This document shows positions 47,786-59,734 of a DNA stretch of 64,000 nt, in pieces. The translations under genes were made by a program, and so were the position numbers. The stretch covers positions 686,001 through 750,000 of the forward strand of contig JAJEKV010000034.1 in the NCBI GenBank assembly GCA_021234155.1, in the 5' to 3' direction. Each line of letters begins with the position of its first letter. Positions within the stretch are counted from its first letter, which is position 1. A model generated the notes under the pieces. It was not told the DNA's origin and ran no database searches. It saw only the letters and a list, made by a program, of their open reading frames with translations. The DNA comes from Isoetes taiwanensis (Eukaryota > Streptophyta > Lycopodiopsida > Isoetales > Isoetaceae).

Positions 47786-49910
47786 AGCCAGCATCGGAGG
47801 AGATGAAGCCAACATCGGAGGAGAGGAAGCGATTATCTGTTGTAATCTAGGCCTGAAATATGGCGAAATATCTTCCCCCTGAACTTTACGGTAAAAAAAT
47901 ATGGAATTCTTCACATTTTCAGGATGGAAACTAGTTTTTTTGCTTAATGCTTCCTGCTACATTATGTAGGAAATTTACCTTTTTCTGTGTCACTCACTGA
48001 TCACAACTGGATCCACCTTGCTCGACCGTGACAGTTGGATCAGGTCCAGCTTGCTCGACTCTAACAGTCAGATGCTTTGCACAACGGAGATTGATTAAAG
48101 GGTACGATATAAGGCAAGCCTAGATTGTGGTGCAAAATGAGAAAATCCAATCTATATATAATAATAAAGGAGTTTTGTGATAGTCTGTGCGCAATCTTAA
48201 CCTTTGATTTTTTGCATTTCAGAACTTCCATTTTAGAGCGTCAGATTTAAAATCAGTTAGAAAGATTTGTGTCTAGGCAAATGGGAGCGTCTTTCCTGTC
48301 TTTCCTTGCCGGCGTCTTTCCTGTCTTTCCTTGCCGCATCATGAATGACGAAATGGCCTGGATATCTTTTTAGTCCAGAACCTGAAATTTCCAGCCGAAT
48401 TCCTGAATGCTTGAATGACATGGAGTTTTTGAATTTTACAAATACAAGGAAAGGAAAAATGGGACGATGTTCTAGGTCAAAAGTGGTCCGGCCAATTCTT
48501 TCCTTTTTATTTTGTCTTGTGAAATTTTGTTGAACAATCTTCTTCCAGCAACCGCATACTAGAAGCAGTGTTTATGGCTACGACATATTTACCAGGTAAG
48601 GTTTCAGATGTTGTAGCATCGTGGAAAAATGATCTGAAGAAAGTAAGTGGACAGTTCTAGATATTTGCAGCGAAAAACTACATCACAATTTGATGAGTCT
48701 TTTGGTTGTTGCAGATCAATGTTAAAGCTGTAGAACCATTGGGAGATCCCCAAGAATATCCGAGCTTTTTTTGATTGGGAATGGAATGTTGAGGCAGATA
48801 GGCAAGGTTTTACTATGGACTATTTATCCTTTCCTTTTGTTTTTCTTTTCCATAACTGTCTTCTTTCTTGAGTTGCAGGTAAGAATCTGTTTCTTCAAAG
48901 GATTATGTGAAGCATGCAAGTGCCTTGCCTGTGGACTTGATTGAAGAGCTTAAGGCATTGTCCATGCTTCCCTTGTTAATCGCAACAATGAAGAAGTAAG
49001 CTCATGCATTTATAGTTTTTAGTTCATGTCTATGCATCTTTCGTCAATTGGAAAGTTGACACTATTCATAAGGCCATTTTCTCCATGTTTTGCATTGCTT
49101 GCATCCAGGAAATATCATTCGGTCTTATTACGCAGTTCTTTCAGTCTCATTAAGCAGCAACAACTTAGCATGATGCAAGAAAGCTCCTATTGGTTTATTT
49201 TTTTAACTCTAGGAAGTTTCTGAAAAGTTCAGCCTAGATGGTTATTTCAGAAAAGTTTGTCATGTAACTGTATTGGTTTATGCGAGAACGTTCTTTAAAG
49301 GTTGGTTTCAATGTCCAGAGTAGGATAAGGAGGAGGAGGTCTATGGGCAGATGAATCCTTAAACCCATGATGTTGCACTAGCATGAAGGCCGTCGCCAAG
49401 ATTGTGGCGGATAACGCCAAGGAGATAGGCGAGGCCTTCTCCATCGCAAAGATCGATATTGCATACAATGTCAAAATCTTTTCGATCACCGTCTCGGAGT
49501 TCCCAAGCTTATCGCCAAGGCTGCATCTATCCCCATGGTGGTACGTGAATCTCAAAACATTTTAGGCATTGTTCCATTATTTGTTTGTTAATGGAATTGA
49601 GGTTCAGCTGGTTTCAGGTTTGTTGCATGAACTTCATCTTTGACATTAGATTTTATGAGCAAAGTTTTTGATAAAAGGTTTGTAAATCATCAATCTATTC
49701 CCTGGTTGGGCATTTGAGATTCCCAGTGTTCACTTATAGCAGTCCATTGAAAGACAAAGGCAAATTCAGAGCAATGTACTGTCTTGTGTCTGCAGAGAAT
49801 GCTATACTTGCAATGGATGGGAAGCACTACGCTGCAGAAGGTGTGGAGGCAGGGGGTTTGCATTATGTTTCTAATGTTACCTGTTCTTCAGTGACGAAAA
49901 GCCCAGTGCT
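47786..49910. other. Unassigned sequence with possible host exons
   Basis: Several GT-AG-like boundaries occur, but no frame gives a recognised family. A minus-strand frame at 49295-49555 has a hydrophobic stretch and a Pro-rich tail (HRPPPPYPTLD) yet no homologue I know. A direct duplication of 'gcgtctttcctgtctttcct' occurs at 48287-48330. Confidence 0.35.
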
Positions 49911-49925
49911 GAGAGTTTAGCATGA

Positions 49926-50024
49926 GCTGTAAAGGAAGGTCGGGCAGATCTTGCTCTTATTCCCATGTCTTTTGACATGGGCTTACCTCTTCCAATTAAA
50001 ACCTGTCCCACCTGCAATGGAATG
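49926..50024 (+). CDS. DnaJ-type zinc-finger protein, exon with first Cys pair (partial)
   Basis: The exon reads AVKEGRADLALIPMSF, then LPLPIKTCPTCNGMG, and ends at the donor GTAAGT (50025). CxxCxGxG is half of a DnaJ-like cysteine-rich zinc motif, used in plant chloroplast and thiol-related proteins that lack the J-domain. It continues in phase in the exon at 50377. The left boundary is uncertain because an in-frame TGA lies just upstream. A host gene or host pseudogene is likely; the rest of it was not found. Confidence 0.55.
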
Positions 50025-50376
50025 GTAAGTACGTATAAAAGGTGCTTGTTCTGACTTGTCCCTTTGAACTTGGAACTCTGGGCTTTATTGAAACTACTAG
50101 GAAATTTGTGCAAATTGACAACATAGAAATAAGCTTTAAAAGGATTTGGAGTGAGTATGTGGGCTGAGCTATTAGGAGTAAAGTAATTATATTGACCATT
50201 AAACTATATAGGTCGATATAAATATTTAAATCCTCAAATTGCTCTTCAAGTTCTTGTCGAGTTATTTGTGCTCATGTATTTGTGCTTGTCTTGTATGATG
50301 GCATCTTTCTCTTTTATGATGGCATCTTTCTTCCTTTTATGAAGTGATCCAATATTCTTGCTTTTGTCAATTCCAG

Positions 50377-50439
50377 GGCGTAATGAAATGTACAGAATGC
50401 AGTCAGTTTTCCAGGAAGCTTGTCATCAATGCTGATGAG
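50377..50439 (+). CDS. DnaJ-type zinc-finger protein, exon with second Cys pair (partial)
   Basis: After the acceptor 'caattccag' the exon reads GVMKCTECSQFSRKLVINAD and a final Glu, ending at a GTATGC donor. Joined to the previous exon it gives CPTCNGMG-GVMKCTEC, a complete CxxCxGxG...CxxC zinc motif. This matches plant DnaJ cysteine-rich-domain proteins. The next exon is not identified; a TE-rich intron may separate it. Confidence 0.6.
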
Positions 50440-50549
50440 GTATGCACCTTTAATATGTAACCTGTAATCTTATAAATGCGTTCTTCCATGCAAAGCGGTG
50501 TAGGATCATGAACCTTGGAAGCAGATATCATAACATATATATGTTCTTA

Positions 50550-50936
50550 TGTTTGTCCTCCTGAATCCGGCCGTTGATCCGAGATCCTACGGCTCACGTG
50601 GCTTTGGGACGTATCCTATGGCCCAGGTGCCTTGGGAGTTTGTGACCGATTATATGTAAGCGATCCTACGGTCCAGGTTGATTTGATCCTGACCGTTGGT
50701 CCGAGATCCTACGACTCACGTTGCTTTAGATATATCCTACATGATCCTACGGTCCAGATTGATCATAATCCTTGGTCCAGGATCCTACGGCTCACATTGC
50801 ATGCTCGGGCCTTAGTATTTTCAACAAATCTTAAGGAAAGGCTTTTAAAATTTTTTATGTTATTGGGGGGATTCGAACCCTGGTCATTAACCCCCCAGCC
50901 CCCCATTCTAACCACTAGACCAGGCATTAATTCTAT
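50550..50936 (-). mobile_element. tRNA-derived SINE (minus strand)
   Basis: On the minus strand the head has an A box TGGTCTAGTGG (50922-50932) and a perfect B box GGTTCGAATCC (50869-50879). The spacing is that of an RNA polymerase III promoter in a tRNA. The anticodon arm does not fold well, so this is tRNA-derived, not a gene. The body contains about six repeats of a GATCCTACGG(C/T) motif on the plus strand (50588-50800). The tail was not defined. Confidence 0.72.
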
Positions 50937-50994
50937 GAATAATTTATGTTTCAAATATACTTAAAGGCAATGTTATAAATAAGATAAAATAGAA

Positions 50995-51440
50995 TACAAC
51001 ATTCTAGATAATTCAAGAAAGTTCTAGAAAGTTCTGGAGGCTCTAGAAAGTTCTAAAATCTTCTAGAATGTTCTAGAAAGTTCTAGAATTCTAAAATGTT
51101 TTAGAATATAAGAGAATCTAGGGGAAATCTAAGAGAATCCTTCCAAATGTAAGGGAATCTTTGGGAATGTAAGGAAATAGGGAAATACTTCCAGAAAGTT
51201 CTGGGATGTTTTGAAAGTTTCAGAATGTTCCAGAAAGTTCTAGAATGTTTTAGAAATTTGTAAAATGTAAGGGAATCCAGGAGAATTAAAGGGAATCTAA
51301 GGAAATCTCATAAATTATAAGAGAATCTAGGAAGATATTTACAAGTCTAAAGGAATCTCTTAAAATCTAGTTGGATCTAGGGGAATCTTCATAATATCTA
51401 AGGGAATCTAAAAAGATCTTGATGAAATCTTAGAGTTTTT
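50995..51440. repeat. TTCTAGAA-rich repeat resembling stacked heat-shock elements
   Basis: At 51000-51110 the sequence alternates TTCnnGAA at about 10-bp spacing, for example AGTTCTAGAAAGTTCT, the exact pattern of a plant heat-shock element (nTTCnnGAAn). Further on it degrades to 'agggaatctaag' units. It could be a diverged short-unit satellite; heat-shock-factor binding is only a possibility. Confidence 0.75.
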
Positions 51441-53790
51441 TTAAGATTTTGCAAAGAGCCACAATAGAATGTTCTAAAATGTTTCATAATAAAGGTATAC
51501 AATATAAATCTTGGAAAAAAAATGTTCTAGATGCTCAGGGTAAGCACCTCAGTCTAAAAATAGAAAGTGTTTTAGACATGTTGCACAAATCCAAGATAGA
51601 TTATTTTGGAAGGTTTTAAATGCTCATGGGTAAGCACTTCAATCAAAATAGAAAATTCTAAAAGAATCTAAGGGAATCTTCATGAATGCTAAAGTTGAAG
51701 AATATAAAGGAATGCTAAAATTGGAATTTGCACTGTTGGAACATGCACCGTAGGACGTGTTAAATTTCTTGTATATTATACAGCTAACAAAGCTATATGT
51801 TATCGACGTGCTAAACTATAGAAAATAGATCTCCACTTAATAAGCTGTCTTGAATGCATGATTATGTGTATACAATGATCTTTGAAGACTCCTTATTTTA
51901 CTTTTGCATGGTTGTAGTGCATGTTGTGAAACATCAAGTATTGCCCACTATCAGAGTCCAAGCTTTCAGGGGACGAACTTCTGGTATGTCCTTGTGCCCT
52001 CCATGTTTTGACAGCTCCTTGCACTAAGATTTCTATGTCAATGTCAAACAAAACCCTAACAATCTGCCTCGATCTATTTTTTTTTTCAGGTGCTTCGTTT
52101 ATCGAACATTGAAGCTATTTTTTTCACAGAGGACGGAGCCGAGAGTTGCTTAACGGCATGCATTGTTGTTTCCAAGAGCATGGTGTCTGTGCCTGTTATT
52201 CACACAACAAACTGGTTTCCTGGGGATTTAAACGATTTGGTTGATTGAATCTATTGGAAGGCTTCCTGTGCAAAATCTCGCGCGTCTAATTTTTTTAGGG
52301 TTTTCTTGTTCGTTGATTACACGCCTTTCATTCAACAGATGAATAAGGTTGAGTTGCAACAGGTCGTCTCCAGCAAATTTGGAAACGAGCAAATATGAGG
52401 TATATTTTCTTCTTTCACATAGATTGCTGGATTATCAATTCTTGATGCTGGCTGATGGATCTGTCGTTGTTGTAGGCTTGTGAAGCTGGTACTGATTGAT
52501 CTGTGGTGGGTACGTTGTTCGTATGAACTTCGTATGAAGTAAGACGTTAGCGATTTAAGGTGTGTGCAGATGTGTTGTTATGTTATTATTAGATCTGCGT
52601 TATTGAACATGCCTTGCAAATACCATGCTTTCTAAAAAAGCATCAGGGACTTATTCCCCAAGTCTTCATACTTGAAAGATATCCAGAGGCGGGACTTATT
52701 CCCCAAGTCTTATGCAATTGGCAAAGCTCAAATGACCTGGAGCCAAGGCCATGCTATTCGTATATTTTGTTCAAGCAGGCTAATAGATGACGTATTGAAC
52801 ATGTTTTGCAAATACCATGCTTTCAAAAAAAGCATCAGGGACCCAAGATTTCGGACATAGCAGTTTTTGAAAACCAAGATCTGGAAACACAATAAGACAA
52901 ACCGCCCTACAATAGTTTCACATGATGCTATGGCATAACAGTTTTTCTTTAGGTAGAAGATATGGGCAGACTCTTGAGGTTGCCAGCAGATGCATATTGT
53001 CCACTAAAATGCCACTCATGCGCTGCACCCAGTTGCAAAAAATAAGGAAAGAAGGAGCCGTAGCCACCCAAATATCTATTCAGAGAATGCAACCGATTGC
53101 TTGAATCATTTATTGGTCTAACTTATGCATTGGCAGAGTCATGTGCGCGCTACAACCTTGTGGCTGTGCCTAGCAACATGATTTTTTAACCTGCAGCCTA
53201 TAGACTGCCCATGTGCTATTGCCAAATCACCACAACTAAGATTCCCTAGCATTATATCTCCCTACTGAATTCCCATGTTTTATTTTCCCTCTGCTTCCAT
53301 CATCTAGCCTATGCAGATGTTAGGTTCAATACATTAGATTTAATGCCTACAGCCCTGTGGCTCTGCCTAGCAACATTATTTTTTAACTTGTAGCCTATAG
53401 ACTGCCCATGTGGTCAGCAAGTTTATCCTATAGTATGTCTCAATGATGGATATCCGCATGTTAAGCCTAATGTGCATGTTTTATTTCTGGATAAAATGTG
53501 GACATGCAACCAAGAATCAGTAGTGCAATTTTTTGCTGACATCTGAAGGTTCTTACTAGCATCTGTGCTTTTAATGGTATCACACGCATGACGTATGGAA
53601 GAGAAGGGACTAATGAGAACTACAGCTTTTTGTATCTTTGTTCATATAATGGGTTTGTCAGCTAGCTCATTTCATGTGTCTGGGTAGGTCCTGGATTGCC
53701 AAGTCTCGAACCTGTTTATGTAACTGAAACTATCATTTTGTTTACTTTCTTTCTCTTGGATCTCTTCTTGTTTCATACTTGGATATGCAG
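51441..53790. other. Probable intronic or intergenic sequence upstream of the GT8 exons
   Basis: No recognised exon. A 59-codon frame starting near 52090 after a 'tttttcag' acceptor (VLRLSNIEAIFFTEDGAES) looks exon-like but has no known family. Imperfect direct repeats around 'aaataccatgctttc' (52618, 52810) and 'ctatagactgcccatgtg' (53199, 53393) are present. The expected upstream GT8 exon with the Asp-x-Asp motif was not found. Confidence 0.4.
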
Positions 53791-54543
53791 GCTGCCATAG
53801 AAGAAATTTATGATGTTGATCTTGAAGGTCATGCAGTAGCTGCAGTGGAGGATTGTTCGCAAAAGTTCTATATGTATTTCAATTTTGATCTGCTTCACAA
53901 GATAGAGAAAGCGCAATGGTCGTGGTTACCAAATGAAGGTTTCGATCCAGATGCCTGTGTTTTTAATCGAGGTGTCTTGGTCATTGATGTGAAGAAGTGG
54001 CTACAGGAAAACCTGACTGAAACTATTGAACGGTGGTTGGATGAGTTTAGTAGTGCAGATTTGCCTCTCTACAAGTAAGCATGGTGTTAGAGTGCACATA
54101 TTTTTTGTCCACGGCATGATAAGAGCTATATTCATGATTGGATTGACCACCATAATACAGAGTTCCATATTTTTCGTAGTTTATAGTAGTGGCGTTATAA
54201 ATGTTACCCTAATAGTATTTTTTTTTTTTGTCGTTTGTAGGTGCGGTGTTTCACAGCCTCCTTTCTTGTTAGCACTTTACAAGAAGTATTTGAAACTGGA
54301 CATACTGTGGAATGTTCGGGGTCTTGGGCGAAAAGAATTTAGTGAAGCTGAAAGAGAATACATAAGCAAGTTGTATGGAAAACGGCCAGGAAAAGACCTT
54401 TCCTCTCCCCAGAAGCAGACCAAGCTAAGATTCTTCATTTTAATGGGAGGTACAAACCTTGGAAAAGGGAAAGGACATTACAAAAGGGTGAACAACCTGC
54501 TTCACTGTGCGGTGCAAAAACAGAAGATTGTGCTAATTTTTGA
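53791..54543 (+). CDS. GT8-family glycosyltransferase, two 3' exons
   Basis: Glycosyltransferase family 8 enzymes transfer sugars from nucleotide-sugars in the plant secretory pathway. Exon 1 (53791-54074, after 'gatatgcag') reads VDLEGHAVAAVEDC, then DACVFNRGVLVIDVKKW, the central acceptor-side motif. Exon 2 starts at 54241 after 'gtttgtag'. It continues in phase with SQPPFLLALYKKYLKLD and ILWNVRGLGRKEF, then in the next frame AKILHFNGRYKPWK, the C-terminal manganese-site motif. It stops at 54543. The frame change falls near 54410, where 'tttcctctccccag' resembles an acceptor, so either an extra intron or an indel is present. The pattern is closer to GLT8D1-like and galacturonosyltransferase-like proteins than to glycogenin-like ones. 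The Asp-x-Asp exon is missing from the window, so this is a partial gene. Confidence 0.78.
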
Positions 54544-57054
54544 TGGAATTATCTCTCGCCATTAGCTGATGTGTCCAGTCAATAAGAGGTCACTTTCTGA
54601 AGTCATGAAAGTTCTGTACAGTTACGTTAGATGATGAAGCAGGGTTGCAGGAAGAAATGGACCACTGAAGGCGTTTACCATTAACAAAGAATTATAACCA
54701 AATGTTACAGAACGTTACTGCACCATTATGAACTCTATTCAGTATATTGGGAAAATTGAGCCCAGATTGTAAACACCAAGTTGTAATTACCAGCTTGTGT
54801 TTTGAAAATGAAAATGGAATAAGGATTCTCAATTTTTTGTCTTTGCTGGTGTCATAAAAACTGCAGAATTTATTGAATTGAAAACCAAGTGGCTGGCTGC
54901 AAGAAGGATAACTTACTTTGACATACATGGCTATGGCAACGGGAAGTTGAACATGATGTGAATGCAGTGACATGGAGTGAATTTTCAACCAGCTTGCAAA
55001 TTCTGTGGTCTGGAAGGGTTCATCCGGGAGTCTTTCCAGCCGAAGATCACAATGTACAATATCAAGGTCGAGATGTATTTAACTCAAACTTTTAATAAAA
55101 TGGGAATCTTATTACTTTCAGTTTAGCTGTTGTCTGAGATGTATTTAACTCAAACTTTTAATAAAATGGGAATCTTATTACTTTCAGTTTAGCTGTTGTC
55201 TGGGAGGGCAACCTTCCTCCGCCAGAAAACCATTATCTGCCAATTTTTTTCCTTATTTCGGCCTACCACTGGACCTTCATTCGACCACTGTATTTCCTTT
55301 GTCCGACGCATGAGAGAAGCTCCAGATGCAGAATCGATTGGAGAATGCGGCTCCGGGCGAGGGGCAATCACCATAGCCGTCAAAAACAAGAATTTCACCT
55401 TCCTTCTTTGTTTATTTTGTACTATGCAAACGGGCAGGGAAATTACCAACTCAGGCCACCAAGCAGTGTGGCACCACTGATAGCCACTTGCAACAATATA
55501 AATTTGTTTTGTAGAGTAAATACATTAGAATAATATGGAGCAGGCTATCGAATTCCTCATAGGGAGCACAAGGCTGTGATTCTTCATGTAGAAATGCCTG
55601 GATTTGATTTAGAGCCTCAGGTGTTCATTTAATGCTTTTCTATACAAAAGTTACCGCATAAACCTTCTTTCGCCAAGTTCTTTGTGGTAGATACGGGAAC
55701 AGGGGATCTTGCAATCACACAAGCAAAGGTACAATCACACAAGCAAAGGTATACCATGAGATTTGCCTTTGCTGCCAACCACATAGATAATAGATCTGTT
55801 TTTTTATTTAATTTGGAATTTCAAGATCTTGCCCTCACATTGTTTGCCTAGATGTAATTAAGTTTGCTTAAACCTTTGGTATATTGCAAATTTGCAGGCT
55901 GGTTATGGGAATGTAAGTGATTTTGAAGTTGCAGGCTACAAATTTAAAAATAAAAACATAATCTGCTAAAGTTTCCATAATAAGCGGTCACATACTAGGA
56001 CTCTCAGAAATTTGTGATGATGCCATGTGTGGGAAGATGGCAAACGAGTTTTTTTTTTTTTGGTGTGTGTAAAAGCATCGTGTTGCATTTTTAGATTTGT
56101 AGAGAATTGATGTCAATCCTCTAAACCTGGAGTACCAACACACCCCCAATTTTCCTATTGTATCAATATGGCCATATTTTTGCTCCATGGAGTGTAAGAC
56201 CTTAAATACTGAATATTAAAAGAGTTATCCACATGTCCTCGGCCAATGCATAGACGCGAACTGCTAACATACATTACCAAATGAGAAGTTGGCTTAAGCA
56301 CCCGCAATGTTCAAGGGTGCTGATTTGGCCTTATTACAGACCCAGATTGTAATTATAATCTATCGCATCAGAACATGATGCAGGTAATTTGGTGTAGGCA
56401 TAGCCTTACATGGGGTTCAGGGATGGCTTGTTTCCGATCAGCATTGGCCCACAAGTTGGACGAGAGTGTAAAATGAAATTAATCACATTTATTTCACCAT
56501 GCAGGGTTAAAGGATGCAACCAACATGGAGTAGAAAATATTTCTAACCAGGGGCCCTTCCACCTTTGTTAAATGACATAACCTTTGCCATCGAGTTGAAA
56601 ACCCTAATTGTAAAATATTAAACGTACAAAATACGACACAGTTAATAATATGATTGGATTAACATTCATCCAAGAAATCTTACAAACACGTTTTCACATT
56701 CACCATTGAGAACAACGAAAGGAGCTCGACAGCTTTTTTGTTTTTTTTTGACATTTCGCGTCATATTCAAGTGCCATTTGAAGGTACATATATTCTCTAC
56801 CTCGGTCTATTATACGCATCCTCCGAACTAGCACGCTGTTAATGTATTCAAATTAGCAATAAATTCGAATGGTAAAGCCATAATCTAAGTACATAAATCT
56901 TCAGAAAATTGAAGGTCGAAAATACTTGAATAGAATCATGTATATCATTCCATTATAGTTGAGGATATTGTAAAATTCTCAACAAAGATTGCTTTACTTA
57001 ATATAAAATATCGGACATAGACATCTCAAAAAACAAAATATGGCAACGCTGACC
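54544..57054. other. Unassigned sequence downstream of the GT8 gene
   Basis: No supported gene. It contains the 66-bp tandem duplication listed separately and a short direct repeat 'acaatcacacaagcaaaggta' (55718-55750). Nothing else is recognised. Confidence 0.45.
55070..55201. repeat. 66-bp tandem duplication
   Basis: The unit starting GAGATGTATTTAACTCAAAC at 55070 is repeated from 55136 with no visible change, ending TTGTCTG in both copies. This is a recent duplication. Confidence 0.95.
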
Positions 57055-57169
<115 letters not shown>

Positions 57170-57700
57170 ATGTTAGATGCGAGTATGAATGAGGTGAATT
57201 CAATGATATTATTGCTTTAACTTCATATTGACACATGAGGTGTGCTGGTACGATTGAACTAAAAATCGAGGAGACCATTGGTTGAAGAATATACTGACAA
57301 GTTTTGAAACAACTATACTTTTCAGGAAATCAATGCCATAATGTCAAGGTATAATTTCAAGGGTTTGTAGTAGGACAAAGCTCAACATTGCTTGAACAAT
57401 ATTGCTGTTATTTAATCCCAACAGAAGCCCAGCAACGCTGGGCACTTTTTCTAGTTATATATGTTTAAATAAGATAGAGATAATCCAAACGCTCTAAACA
57501 TGAACAAAAATAGAACCTTCATTGTCAACCTTCATATATTTTGTCTATAAAAAAACAGTTAATGCAAAGCAACTCTATTCCTATCTAGACTCTTCTCCTT
57601 GTCTATTCTGAGCTCTATTCAAGTAAGAATTCATGCCTCTTTTCCTAGGATCTCTACCATTTGTACTAAAATGTGTCCTTCTTTTGCAGATCTATTTGCC

Positions 57701-59554
57701 ATGGGTCAATCCGACGTTCAACTCCTCACCTTTTGGCCTAGCCCTTTTGGCATGAGAGTGGCCATTGCTTTGCAACTTAAAGAAGTAGATTATGAGACCG
57801 TTGAAGAGAATTTGAGGAACAAACGTGAGTTTCTCTTGCAATCTAATCTGATCTACAAGCAAATCCCTGTTTTGATCCACAATGGCAATCCAATTTGTCA
57901 GTCCATGATTGCCCTTGAGTATATTGATGAAGCTTGGCCCCAAGGCCGTTCTATTCTTCCCAAAGATCCCCTTAAACGAGCCAATGCCAGATTCTTGGCC
58001 GACTTCATTGATAAGGAGGTAACATACATTAGGCCCTCTCTACTTTTGTTATTTTTTTATGGATCAAAGCTTGGGTTTTAGATGTTGCATCATTTCTTTT
58101 TCTTTCTAGTTTATTCTGCCAGCATTTGGTGACTTGATATTGATGAAATCTTTATCAAACAACGCTCAAATATCACTAAATATCAAATAATTCACCGTAA
58201 ACTTCTTCCAAGTATAGTAATTCGTACTAGTGAGCTTTGGATTATGTGAGAACTTGAATGGATCCATAAATTTCTTCTGTTTTTAGTAGCCAAAAAATGG
58301 TCGAGAAAACAAATTTGTCACCAAAGAAAGCACCCAGTAGAAAAGTTGAATCTTGAATTTGTCGCCAAAAAGGCCTTGAAAAGCTTGAATTTCATACTAG
58401 AATTGACTGGAAAAATGAATCTCTCTCTCAAAACACTTTCTCCAGGCCAAAAAGCAAGAAATTCTTCAATGTTACAGATGATATTTTCCACCGCCAAATC
58501 TCAGCCAAAGAACTTCTAGAAACAATGGTCAATTCATTTTGATGCTTCTCTAACATCTTGCCTTATTCTTCCTTGAGAAAGCGTCTGATACCATGATAGA
58601 ACCAATACAAAACTAGCATAAACATAGCAAGATAATTCAAGTGATAGAAAAAGTACAAGAAACTACTCTATAGAGAAAAAAAAATGGGAAATGTAATCTC
58701 GCTTTTCAACATATCAGCACAACTAGTGAGACCTAGAATAGTTGTCTATCGTTTAACCGTCGCCTATTGATTACGGCACTAATTTAGGATCGTTACTCAG
58801 TGCTAATAAAGTGTTCTCTTATGTACATTAAAGCATCTCTGTGCTAAGGACTAAATCACTGTTGTTTCAGCACATTATGCTTAGTCAACATATTTATATT
58901 CCAACTCGAGTGCTTTCTTTTCCCATCTCGACTTAATATAGCAATCATCAAGATGCACATCAAAACTTTTGTATCTGTATATAACTTGCAAAATTAGTCA
59001 AGAAGCAGGAGCATAGTTATCTTTATTCTACAATAATACTGAAATATCTTAAATATGAGAACGTTGTTTCTTCATATGTCTCATGAGGACAATGTTTATA
59101 TTCTCATGGTCTTCAGTGGACGTCAAAAAATTGTTCTATTTTTGTTGAGAAGCTCTAATACATACTGTATTTTTTTTAACAGTACATTCAAGTACTCACG
59201 GGCGCAATGATATCCAGGGATGAAGAAAAAGAGAAGGCCATGATGAAGAAACTAGCTGAGAATACAGTTATACTCGAAGAGGCATTGAAAAAAGTGGAAG
59301 AAAAGCCTTTCTTTGGAGGCAGGGACATAGGGCTACCTGACATAGTTCTTGCACCAATGGCAACATGGATGCCTGCTCTGGCAGCACTAGGGAGTCCAGA
59401 TATTCCATCGCCAGAAGTATGTCCTACTTTCTATCAATGGATCGCTGCCATAATTGAGCTTCCTTATGTGAAGGCTATTCTGCCGGACTTGGAGAAGCTT
59501 AAATGCTTTGTTATCAAATTGAGAGAAAGAAAAGCGGTTAGGTCCAGGCACTAG
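57701..59554 (+). CDS. GSTU: Tau-class glutathione S-transferase (two exons)
   Basis: This cytosolic enzyme conjugates glutathione to electrophilic and xenobiotic compounds in vascular plants. Exon 1 (57701-58018) starts at an ATG and reads MGQSDVQLLTFWPSPFGMRV. Ser14 in WPSPF is the likely catalytic residue that activates the glutathione thiol. KQIPVLIHNG (cis-Pro) and ICQSM (the ESx-type glutathione-binding motif, here QSM) follow, then EYIDEAWP. The single intron (58019-59182, GTAACA to AACAG) sits after DFIDKE, the usual tau position. Exon 2 (59183-59554) continues in phase with YIQVLTG, then the helical C-terminal domain. The total is 229 residues, a normal family length, without stops or shifts. 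A longer start upstream has only a TTG and is not preferred. It looks intact and is the best-supported host gene here. Confidence 0.93.
58019..59182. other. GST intron, 1.16 kb
   Basis: A GT-AG intron with no coding content or recognisable insertion. It is AT-rich, and the 3' end has a polypyrimidine run (TTTTTTTTAACAG). Confidence 0.85.
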
Positions 59555-59734
59555 AACATTTGGATTTTTTCTTTGACTTTGAAATAAGCCACATAAATAA
59601 TAATAACTTTCTCTTTCCTTGAATTAACAACTTCTGGTTTAGTATTTGATGGATTATGCAAAGATGGAAAGCTTAACAAAGCATACATCGTTCTAAAAGC
59701 TGTCTTTGCAGACAAAACTAACATTCAAGGTACA

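Noticed and set aside
48151-48185. Helitron 5' end suggested by TCTATATATAATAATAAAGG
   Set aside because: The start resembles some plant Helitrons, but I found no matching hairpin and CTRR end at a sensible distance.
49295-49555. Small secreted or arabinogalactan-like protein on the minus strand
   Set aside because: A hydrophobic stretch and Pro-rich tail are present, but there is no family signature and no splice or promoter support.
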